This document shows positions 29,061 through 36,089 of a stretch of DNA of 64,000 nucleotides, in pieces. The stretch comes from Bathymodiolus brooksi. Lineage: Eukaryota > Mollusca > Bivalvia > Mytilida > Modiolidae. The notes below the pieces were generated by a model. That model ran no database searches and was not told where the DNA came from. It worked only from the letters and a program-made list of their open reading frames with translations. The stretch's first letter is position 1, and every line of letters begins with the position of its first letter. Made by a program: the position numbers and the translations under genes. The stretch covers positions 92,626,031 through 92,690,030 of the forward strand of contig OY804584.1 in assembly GCA_963680875.1 (NCBI GenBank), in the 5' to 3' direction.

Positions 29061-29499
29061 TTATTTATAGGGTGTACCCCCAAATCCAAATATCAAAGTA
29101 GTATATCGGGATAGCTCAAGGCATAGTTCAGGGGGAGCAAAGGAGAGCGGGCCATTACGCATGCGTTACTGGAAGTGACGTGACCGGAAGCGGCCCTGAC
29201 CGGAATGAAGTCACGTGACCGGAAGTGACGTCAATACCAGAAGTATGTTTTGCGCATGCACGGAAGTGCATCCCCGCCTTTTTTTCTTACTATAGTAGTA
29301 GTACAAAATGTACCATTGCTCATGACCGAAAGTAGCATGGTTATCGGATGTGACGTGACCGAAAGTGACGTCACTCATAATACCGAAAGTGGTTGATTCC
29401 CCTTGGGTGTGATCTTAATTGTTCGAGGTGTTGTATAGAACGCCAAGGGTGTTTTCTATCACGTCCGCTTTCTCACTGTGGTATTTCTACTAAATAACC
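29061..29499 (+). repeat. Left terminal inverted repeat, copy 1
   Basis: The sequence matches the reverse complement of 35638-36089 over its whole length, with small indels. The inner limit is at TTTCTACTAAATAACC; beyond it left and right diverge. The outer limit is not sharp: TTATTTATAGGG followed by CCAAATATCAAAG is itself a degenerate version of the satellite monomer, so the TIR grades into the array. The 439 bp include CRE-like and ETS-like sites and a short AT-rich stretch near 29275-29315. Confidence 0.9.
29171..29395. promoter_or_regulatory. CRE/ETS-like site cluster in left TIR, copy 1
   Basis: Perfect CRE palindromes TGACGTCA lie at 29226-29233 and 29366-29373. ETS-like TGACCGGAA cores occur at 29181, 29197 and 29216, and the second CRE is preceded by ACCGAAAG, a variant of the same theme. 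TCACGTGACC at 29211 joins an E-box to an ETS-like core. Such density is unlike the AT-rich surroundings. By analogy with adenovirus early promoters, which use ATF/CREB sites, I infer a promoter or enhancer role. There is no direct evidence of activity. Confidence 0.5.
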
Positions 29500-29657
29500 G
29501 AAGAGTCAAATGAATGAAATGGTACATTTGATCCCCTAAGTCACCCAATAGAAGGTCACTGTATTTATCCAGGCTTGTGACTGGCTCTATATAGAGATTG
29601 CATTAATCTTCTTTTTTTTCGCTTTTTCCTTTTTACTTTAATTTTCTTTTCTTTTTT
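29500..29657. other. Gap between left TIR and protease, with possible poly(A) signal
   Basis: This stretch has no coding capacity. On the minus strand, just after the protease stop, the sequence is purine-rich with long A runs. It contains ATTAAA (plus-strand TTTAAT at 29637-29642), a common variant polyadenylation hexamer. It is the expected place for 3' ends of the leftward transcripts. The role is inferred from position only. The same sequence is at 51645-51802 in the second copy. Confidence 0.35.
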
Positions 29658-30113
29658 TCATACCACATGTTCAACAGGTAACAACACACATTTCTGTACA
29701 ATGCCCGTCGCTTCCACGGGATTTTCTAAGAGCCTGGTGAGGTCTGTCATGCTATGACCTGCACATCGATGAATGAGGTAAAAAATGCAATGAAGTCCGC
29801 ACACGATAGATCCTTCTTCTTGTACTCGAACGGTATTGTAAGTCCATTGGAGGCAATGTTTGTTCATGAAATTGACATAAGCGGATTCGTGCGGTGGATG
29901 TCTGGTTGGATCGTTGTATTCCCCTCGTGAGTTGGCGTCGATGTATATAGCGCCCCAGTGTTGTCACATGCGATGGTCTGGAACCGTATTTCCCACAAGG
30001 GCCGAAGGTACGTTTAATAATCTGTGTAATCTGTTTCTGGTATAGACCCCCTTAAACACAGGTCTGGAGTGGGGATGTTTTTTCAATAGATTGTCAATCT
30101 TTAGCGTATTCAT
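29658..30113 (-). pseudogene. Adenain-like cysteine protease, one in-frame stop (copy 1)
   Basis: Viral-type cysteine protease of the adenovirus protease family, which in Polintons and adenoviruses processes capsid and core precursors. Reading from ATG at 30113, about 48 codons lead to an in-frame TGA at 29964-29966; the same frame then stays open for 101 codons. Catalytic landmarks flank the break: a His in HWGAIYID directly after the TGA with an acidic residue at its end, then a Gln-Glu-Glu stretch and the nucleophile motif SIVCGLHC. Overall length, about 151 codons, is short for the family (about 200), mostly at the C-terminus. The start codon overlaps the stop of the capsid gene by one base (TAATG). 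Loss of function is likely unless the TGA is suppressed. Confidence 0.78.
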
Positions 30114-31412
30114 TATGCATTGTAGTCAAACAAGATTCGTCTGTTTCTACCGATTTCGATCACGTTGTCAAATTCTGCATACAGGACGACGTTGATGGTC
30201 CCTGCCAGAGCTTCGATGAAATGAATCTCCATACGTAAATTGCCCTGTTTTATCAGTTGAAACGTTCCCACTTCCGACATATCCGGAGTCAGATCGAATC
30301 CAAATAAGGTGTTTGCTTTAGCGTATTCCTCTCTGGAGATGGTATTTCCTTCGTCTTGATACATCTTTCCCGTACTGGTATAGAGTCCCATATAACTGCG
30401 AATATAACCTGAGTTTTCAAAGTCGGATTGTAACGTTTGGCGGGAATCTGTCGTCCGCCCACGTTCAGTGCCACAAAATTGATCTTGTAGTGTCAAAAAT
30501 CGAAAGGGATTTTCGTAATAGTCCCATTTAAGGCATCACTGTCCACGCAACCAATCACCAGTCTTTTCGGCAACTGTCCCAAAAACATGTTGTCCTGGAC
30601 GTAATTCATGTTTCCACGGGGAACCGTATCTACTTTGACTTCTACACGTCGGATGGGGTATTTACAGCTGGTCTTTTCAAAAGCTTTGACGTGACCCATT
30701 CTTACGCAGGATTTAACTGTACATTTCTCACAAATAAAGCGAGATCCTTGATTTTGATCTTATAGTTGTCGGCATCGGCCATTAGGGCGAACACGTCTCG
30801 ACTTCGTCGTAATTTGATTTTCAGATCGACGTGATTCAGTAAATATTTCTCTTGACAAAATAAATCCAAGTGTAGTTGTCCCGTCATCTGTACAGCCTTG
30901 CTTTGGGCCGTCAATGCTTTCCGGGACGTGAATCCTTTGTTATCGGTTGTTCTCTTATCTTGATGTCCCGGTGTATCCTTGTACCACATGACTCCCGTTA
31001 ATTGAGATTCTTTGTCAGCTGGGCCATAGCTGAGTAATATGTCTATGTAAGCTCTGTAAGGGTACAAGCTGGTCCGTGGTGAAACCAGATTTTCGTTCAG
31101 GCTAACACTGACATCACTAAAGAGGGAATGCATCCATAAGTTGACAGGTGCAACGTCCGCTCCGCCATCCAATGCAGTATCGTCGTCATCCATGATATGT
31201 GCTTCCACAAACAGGTAAGTATTAGCCAAGTCGATATAGTTGTCCCCCGCCCCACTGACGGCAAATTCGTAAGGTCATTGATCCGTTAGAGCCGATGTCA
31301 ATCCTTTTTGCTCCCAATACCCATAAGCCACACTGGTCTGTGTAGGTTGAACTTCAAATAAATCCAGTTTTGATTTCGTGCATTCGCATGAGTTGGGATG
31401 TACAAGTGCCAT
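30113..31412 (-). pseudogene. Major capsid-like protein (F54H12.2-like double jelly roll), broken (copy 1)
   Basis: Putative major virion protein, about 430 codons. I recognise it by general resemblance to the F54H12.2-like family seen in many invertebrate genomes next to Polinton genes; a double-jelly-roll fold is assumed from that family. The chosen start is the ATG at 31412, inside a longer open frame. Landmarks in order: KLDLFEVQPTQTS, the YIDLANTYL strand, [76 protein letters not shown]. Breaks: an in-frame TGA at 31275-31277, a frameshift at about 30700-30710, an in-frame TGA at 30493-30495 and a frameshift at about 30415-30435. Good conservation between breaks indicates that decay is fairly recent. 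Confidence 0.7.
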
Positions 31413-31810
31413 TCTTATCCGAAATGTCATTCGATGTGTTCCGCTGCTTGGTCTGCTGACGTCTGGTCTTTTTTCGCTTAGCAGGTCCTTTAATACCTCG
31501 TTGTCCTGGGGTCCTACCGTGTCCATAGCTTTCTGGAGTAAGTTTTCTCCTGTTGATTTCAATCGTGATTTTGCTGCCTGTTTGATATTTCTTCCTTGTA
31601 CGACATCTCCGGCAATATTTAATCCCGTTTTTAAAGCCTCTCCTTCTAGGGTCTTTGCTCCCTTTTTCAACAAAGGCATGGCTGCTTTAAAGAGTCCTCC
31701 AAAGATACTGCCAAGTCCATGTCCTCTTTGATATCGTCTTCCCGCAAATACCGGATATCCTTTTCCTGCTTGATGTATGTAATAATCATGGTAAGCTTTC
31801 GTATCGTAAC
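31413..31810 (-). CDS. pX/pVI-like minor core protein (copy 1)
   Basis: Small basic Gly/Lys/Ala-rich protein typical of the adenovirus pX/pVI-like gene in adintoviruses. The family-like part begins around HDYYIHQAGKGYPVFAGRR and continues with a GHGLGSIFGGLFKA segment and an amphipathic Lys/Leu-rich helix. IFGG-L fits the adenain cleavage consensus (M/I/L)-X-G-G followed by any residue, which would suit processing by the neighbouring protease. No ATG marks its start. Its frame is continuous upstream with the end of the penton-like gene and downstream with the start of the capsid gene, making one open frame of 228 codons (31961-31275). I read this as loss of the separating stops or shifts of frame, although a polyprotein cannot be excluded. 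Confidence 0.55.
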
Positions 31811-32458
31811 GATGAGTTGGTTTCATTCTTTCGAATGGCACTATAGAACCCGTGTCGTCCCTTATATATATGTCCACGGTCTGAAATCGTCGTTGTAACA
31901 GGGGACAGTACTGTATCGGATCAAACACTCTGGTTATCATTTCTCCGTCTCTTCCTTCCACCGGTACGATTCACAATAACGTACTTGGGCATTTCCCACC
32001 ATTCTCGATTCCACCAAGGGACAATACATGTACAGAGAATTTAATCCTTTCTTGAGGTCCGCTACCCAATCTGAAACATACCCCCCCCCCCCCCCCCCCC
32101 CCCGGAACATAGTTTGTCTGAATCCTTATATGGATTGTAATAAAGGACTGATGATGACTTGATAATCTTCTTTCACTTTCATATCGATTTTATGATTGAT
32201 TTCATTGAAACAAATGTCGAATTTATTCTTGAGTTCCTTCATGTGCCTTTTCTCCTCGATAGGGAATCCTTTTGGCCGAGGAATAGTACCCATCCGGTAA
32301 CAAGACCAAATGCTGTGAGGATAATGTATCTCTGCCAATCCGATTTCCCATGTTCCGTCCAGATCAGTTATTTTCGGAAATTTCGTCGTGTAATGAGTTA
32401 GCGTATTGTTTGCACAGTAATTCATGGAACTGTTACTAGGAAAAGTCAGGTAAAACAT
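31811..32458 (-). pseudogene. Penton-like minor capsid protein, interrupted by a poly-G tract (copy 1)
   Basis: Likely single-jelly-roll vertex protein. The N-terminal part (ATG at 32458, 110 codons) has LTFPSNSSMNYCANNTLTHY and GTWEIGLAEIHYPHS, a pattern I associate with the minor capsid genes of this element group. The C-terminal part, in a different frame from about 31961, has the IYIRDDTGSIVPFE motif. Between them lies a run of 23 C on the plus strand (32081-32103; G in the coding sense) and a frame change; a YCPLVESRMVG segment between the two parts sits in yet another frame. The start overlaps the end of the membrane-protein gene by 23 bp. The homopolymer has probably expanded and destroyed the frame. 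Confidence 0.6.
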
Positions 32459-32696
32459 GCTTCGTCTTGATCGTGGGGTTAGGTAACAGGTATCCCAGAA
32501 AACTGCTCAACAAGGCCGTCCACAAGGTACTGTTCTCCGATTCGACCGTCAAGTTGTAAATGCTGACTACGATAACCGTGTACAGGATGAGTACCTGACA
32601 CAAAAATAAGACCTCCGAACGTGGAGTCTTCTTTCCACAAGTCACCCAAGCCGTTACACTGTCCGTGTCACTCGGTGCCATTCGCAAGACTGGCAC
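32436..32696 (-). CDS. Small membrane protein (copy 1)
   Basis: 86 codons from ATG at 32696 to a stop at 32436, intact. A strongly hydrophobic helix, VLFLCQVLILYTVIVVSIYN, spans residues about 30-49. It is followed by a possible N-glycosylation site and a second hydrophobic stretch, LWTALLSSFLGYLLPNP, at about 59-75. Charged residues flank the first helix. Small membrane proteins of this kind occur between the integrase and capsid genes in related elements; the function is unknown and could be membrane interaction during assembly or entry. The last 23 bp overlap the start of the penton-like gene. Confidence 0.6.
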   Translation of the reverse strand: MPVLRMAPSDTDSVTAWVTCGKKTPRSEVLFLCQVLILYTVIVVSIYNLTVESENSTLWTALLSSFLGYLLPNPTIKTKHVLPDFS

Positions 32697-32769
32697 TTCA
32701 AACCGCGACGCCTCGCTTTTGTAGGTCCTGTTTAAAGATCCAGCTGTTGAAGGACTCTTGATATCCGAG

Positions 32770-33747
32770 TCACTTGACTAAATACTGAACTCTTCGGCCC
32801 TTTTTTCTCTTTTTCAAAATGGGTTCAATCTTGTATACGTCGTCTGTCTTAATGACTTTCTGTAATTCTTCGGCATAGAATGTTCCTTCCAGAATTTCAC
32901 CATGGTCGTCTTTGACTAAGTATACCGGGGGTCTGGTTTCGATACATTTCACTACCATAAACAATTCTTCAGTCCATTTGGGTAAATATCCTTTCTTGAA
33001 CGTACGTTTGGCTTTGCTGAGTCGCACTCTATCTCCGGGAGAAAATTTGCACGATTTTTTGGGTCCCTTTCTTCCGTATAGCCTCTTGGACACCGTTGTT
33101 TGGTTAGCCCACGTGACTTCTGCAGGTGGTATGCCTATGGTTCTGTGAACGGTGTGGTCATAAGATGCGACCATCTAGGATAGAACGTCTACGTAGGTTA
33201 GGGTTTCTCTGTGTGTGAAATACTTCCACATCTTGGTTTTCAATGTTCTGTTAAAACTTTCAACGATACTGTCTTTGGTCTCCTCGTTGTAAGTGGTAAA
33301 GAAGTGCATTTCGTGTTCTTTGAGAAACGTTTGAAATACGCGGTTGATAAATTCAGTTCCTTTGTCTGTCTGTAAACGTATCGGACGCCGTCCCGATTTG
33401 AAAATGACCTGATACGCATCTTTTAAAGTCTTCCCCGTCTTGTCTGTCAATGGAACGACCCATTGATATCGGGATAACACGTCTATACATGTCAACAAGT
33501 ACTTGAATCCTTTGTTGTAAGAAGACAATTTTGCCAGATCCACTAAATCCGCCTGCCACTGGTGGTCAATTCCATAGACTACAACGCGTCTCCTGGGAAA
33601 TCGTCGTCTAGTTGGTTTATGCAAAGTGTACGTGTCCTGAGACTGTAACCATTCTCTGACTTGTTTCTTCGTATAGCCTTCCGGCTCAAATTTACTCAAT
33701 CCTCCAGAACTGGCGGGAGCTAAAAGGTTGTAATAGGTCGACTCCAT
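32770..33747 (-). pseudogene. Retroviral-type DDE integrase, one in-frame stop (copy 1)
   Basis: Polinton-type integrase that would insert the linear element DNA into the host genome. Reading from ATG at 33747 (two bases after the previous stop) gives 190 codons, a TAG at 33175-33177, then 134 more codons in the same frame. The catalytic triad is present: Asp about 67 in WQADLVDL, Asp 128 in LQTDKGTEF, Glu 163 in IVESFNRTLK, with D-to-E spacing near 35. The N-terminal 55 residues include a Lys/Arg-rich stretch (TRRRFPRRR). After the TAG comes the end of the core fold and an SH3-like C-terminal segment (FSPGDRVRLSK, then GTFYAEELQKV). No chromodomain is seen. The catalytic domain lies wholly before the TAG, but the C-terminal DNA-binding part would be lost. 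Confidence 0.88.
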
Positions 33748-33749
33748 GT

Positions 33750-34439
33750 TTACAACTGCCCTTTCGTGGTCTCAACCTCTATTTTAAAAGTCGACCTAGT
33801 TCTGGACTTCTTCCTTCTGTTTCTTGGTGTTTTTGGGGAGTACGGTCTAATAGGGGATGGACTCTGCTGTCGTTTGCGAGATCTCGGTGTTCTTTTGGTC
33901 TGAGTGATGTATCTCCAGCGGTCCTCGTGACCAATCAAATATTGTGGAACATTTGCTTCTCTTAAGGCTTCTCCGAATGTTTCCCATCCTTGTGGGTTGA
34001 AATATTTCCTTTTGCTCAGCACGTCGTTGACTAACTCCACCACGTTGCTTTCTTGAACGGTTTCTCCCTTGTATTTCAGTTCCTCTTTCTCGTTCCAGCT
34101 AATGTCGGGACTCCTCTTCATTTTTTTCAACGTGAGTTGTACCTTGGCCTTCATTGTTTTTGGTACGCTTTCCAAAATTTCGTTGTCGATCAGGTCCTGT
34201 TTCACGGGTTCAGGTGCGATTGCCACGGGACTGGGTCTGTAATCGTCGTAGACGTTCAAATATCGAGTAAACGATTGGTCGTATAGCTTGAGACGTTCGT
34301 CTTCCGACAGGTCTTCTCTTTCTAGTATGGTTTGCATCTTCTTATCCAAGGTGTCCATTACTTTCACGCGTTGTTCCACTGGAGGTTTTGGGCGCTCTTG
34401 GGTCTGGTGGTATCTATTTATTAAGGTTAGTTCCTTCAT
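33750..34439 (-). CDS. 229-aa protein with basic, Ser/Arg/Pro-rich C-terminus (copy 1)
   Basis: Intact frame from ATG at 34439 to stop at 33750. I do not recognise a named domain. The first 70 residues are charged and probably helical. The middle has an acidic-to-basic alternation and a NVPQYLIGHEDRW segment. The last 55 residues are a basic tail rich in RS, SP and KR pairs (RKRQQSPSPIRPYSPKTPR), suitable for DNA or nuclear binding. Its place between the small basic protein and the integrase suggests a virion core or packaging role, which is inference. The start codon overlaps the previous stop as ATGA, and the integrase ATG follows two bases after its own stop. Confidence 0.65.
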   Translation of the reverse strand: MKELTLINRYHQTQERPKPPVEQRVKVMDTLDKKMQTILEREDLSEDERLKLYDQSFTRYLNVYDDYRPSPVAIAPEPVKQDLIDNEILESVPKTMKAKVQLTLKKMKRSPDISWNEKEELKYKGETVQESNVVELVNDVLSKRKYFNPQGWETFGEALREANVPQYLIGHEDRWRYITQTKRTPRSRKRQQSPSPIRPYSPKTPRNRRKKSRTRSTFKIEVETTKGQL

Positions 34440-34770
34440 TGAAACAATGCAGAGAGCAACGGTGCTACTACAGATGCAATCGGTGCTAGTAGGGATCCCA
34501 AAATTCCACCTTTCTTTAAGATCGCTTTCTTCTTTTTGAGCGAGACCGACTTTTTCGTCAGTGCTCTTAATCCGGCCTTATTTCTCTTGAGTTTTTCCTT
34601 CTGCAGTTTAGTTAACGGGACGTTGCCTCTTAAAAATTATCGGCACACTCACACAGACAGTCGACGAGACTGCGATCGGCTTTGGTTATGAGGTGTTTAC
34701 GAATACACGGTTTCGTCTTTTGTAAGTATATTATATCACTGCCGTGCTTTTGCAAGCTCTGAGAGACCAT
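34436..34770 (-). pseudogene. Small basic protein with hydrophobic tail, frameshifted (copy 1)
   Basis: Two pieces in different frames. The first runs from ATG at 34770 to TAA at 34630-34632 (46 codons) and is Cys-containing (VDCLCECADN). The second is open from 34636 to TGA at 34436-34438 and is very basic (KEKLKRNKAG, SLKKKKAILKKGG), ending in a hydrophobic GSLLAPIASVVAPLLSAL. The change of frame coincides with a run of five T on the coding strand (34632-34636), so one base has probably been lost there. A basic region followed by a hydrophobic tail resembles small virion proteins of adenovirus relatives; no function is assigned. The stop overlaps the next start codon as ATGA. Confidence 0.55.
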
Positions 34771-34826
34771 GTTATTCCCTCAGCGTCTGATGCAAGAGTG
34801 ACAAAAAACGGGATGTAACATCTTTT

Positions 34827-35635
34827 TTATGACTCGACATACGCTTTCTGTTCCTCACCGGGAAAGATGAAGGTTCTTAATCTCAGGATATCCGGCGTGT
34901 TTTGTTTCATATCGATCACCATGTAGCCGTGAGGTCTGGCCGTAGCTCGGGCAAAGGCTTCCAGGAATAATTGCGTTCTCCTGGGATACATTTAGTGGGC
35001 TAGCGCCATGATCTGCGATACGTCTGTCAGGTTTTTGAATAGAACCATGTAATGGGCATTGCGACTTATGGTTCTATGGTGTTTTCCTCGATGAAACAGA
35101 TTCTGAACGATGTACATGACGCTGATGTTTTTGTGGTGACTCTTTTTCGTAAACAGTGAAGCCACCCTTTGATCCGTTTCGTCCATGAGATCGTCCAAAA
35201 TGATGAAATGCTTTTCTCTTGGATCTAAATTATCCAGATCCGATAAACCTTGTTGAAATTATATCCCTTCTACGGTTCCATACAACGTCTGATATTCACC
35301 ATAACACCATAAGATCCGGTCTGGCTTGGGAGTCATCATGTATTTGATGTTGGGAACGAACCGTCGGACAAACATCGATTTTCCACTGCCTGTAGGTCCT
35401 GCAATCATACTGGTAAACGGATATACCCATGGCATGAAATGATCGGGATCGTATCCGTCTGGAACCCAAAAAAAACCGGATTATTGGTTTTCAAAATATA
35501 ATAGGGTTCTTCTTCATTACTCTGTAAGTATTGCTGCAGCTGCGGCGACGGCAGCATATATCCCTCTGTCAGCAGCGGAGGTGTATATCCCTCAGTCAAC
35601 GGCGGCGGCGACGTATACTCCTCGGTCAGCGGCTT
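34827..35635 (-). pseudogene. A32/FtsK-like genome packaging ATPase, broken (copy 1)
   Basis: P-loop NTPase expected to pump DNA into capsids. Walker A is GPTGSGKS (35376-35399), followed by an R-R-F strand; Walker B is FIILDDLMDE (35178-35207), followed by KNISVMYIVQNLF, a typical sensor-like strand of the HerA/FtsK superfamily. The N-terminal part is Pro-rich and repetitive (LTEGYTPP-type repeats), open from 35635, but it has no ATG at its start. Breaks: a run of eight A on the plus strand (35468-35475) where the N-terminal frame and the P-loop frame part, TAA at 35259-35261 between Walker A and B, and TAA at 34992-34994 about 55 codons before the final stop at 34827-34829. It is the gene nearest the right TIR and so first in the presumed leftward transcript. 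Confidence 0.82.
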
Positions 35636-35637
35636 TT

Positions 35638-36089
35638 AGGTAATTTAGTAGAAATACCACAGTGAGAACGCAGACGTGATAGAAAACATCCTTGGAGTAC
35701 TATACAACACCGAACAATTAAGATCACACCCCAAGGGGAATCACCCACTTTCGATCTTATGACGTCACTTCCTGTGACGTCACTTTCGGTCACGTCACAT
35801 CCGGTAGCCATGCTACTTTCGGTCATGGGCAATGGTACATTTTGTACTACTACTATAATAAAAAAAAAGGCGGGGATGCACTTCCGGACATGCACAGAAC
35901 ATAATTCCGGTAATGACGTTACTTCCGGTCACGTGACTTCATTCCGGTCAGGGCCGCTTCCAGTGATATCACTTCCAGTAACGCATGCGTAATGACCCGC
36001 TCCCCTTTGCTTCCCCCCTGAACTATGCCTTGAGCTATCACGATATACTACTTTGATATTTGGATTTGGGGGGGACACCCTATAAATAA
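35638..36089 (-). repeat. Right terminal inverted repeat, copy 1
   Basis: Inverted counterpart of 29061-29499, slightly longer through small insertions. Just outside, CTATAAATAACCCATGA passes straight into reverse-oriented satellite (TATGTCAAGGACGGCAAAG). The inner edge abuts the ATPase open frame, so this TIR is the natural promoter region for the leftward gene set. Confidence 0.9.
35760..35990. promoter_or_regulatory. CRE/ETS-like site cluster in right TIR, copy 1
   Basis: TGACGTCA occurs twice within 23 bp (35760-35767 and 35775-35782), against one in the matching part of the left TIR. ETS-like ACTTCCGG/TTCCGG cores recur further out, including ACTTCCGGTCACGTGAC near 35930. The cluster lies 125-355 bp upstream of the ATPase frame, a plausible promoter position. 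Palindromic CRE and E-box sites would work in either orientation. The role is inferred. Confidence 0.5.

Larger units (their letters stand above)
29061..36089 (-). mobile_element. Polinton/Maverick-like element, copy 1 (7.0 kb, no DNA polymerase)
   Basis: A core of about 6.1 kb lies between inverted terminal repeats at 29061-29499 and 35638-36089. All genes read leftwards: ATPase, small basic protein, 229-aa protein, DDE integrase, membrane protein, penton-like, pX-like, major capsid-like, adenain-like protease. Integrase, adenain-type protease, packaging ATPase and capsid proteins together are the hallmark set of Polintons and adintoviruses. Those elements are usually 15-20 kb and encode a protein-primed polymerase B. 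Here no gap exceeds about 75 bp inside the gene block, so no polymerase can be hidden. It may be a defective derivative or a distinct compact lineage that borrows its replication. At least six genes are broken. No target-site duplication can be identified because both ends merge into satellite. Confidence 0.88.

Noticed and set aside
29752..29967. 71-codon frame overlapping the protease
   Set aside because: It is the shifted frame of the adenain-like gene, which has the His and Cys motifs; this frame has none.
33353..33559. 68-codon minus-strand frame inside the integrase
   Set aside because: It is a shadow of the DDE domain in another frame.
29658..35635. Altered genetic code or programmed readthrough explaining the in-frame stops
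   Set aside because: All three stop codons occur and frameshifts are also present; simple decay is the easier explanation.
35759..35992. 77-codon plus-strand frame in the right TIR (also at 57896-58129)
   Set aside because: The repeated Thr/Ser/Val pattern comes from the CRE/ETS-like motif repeats, not from a protein.
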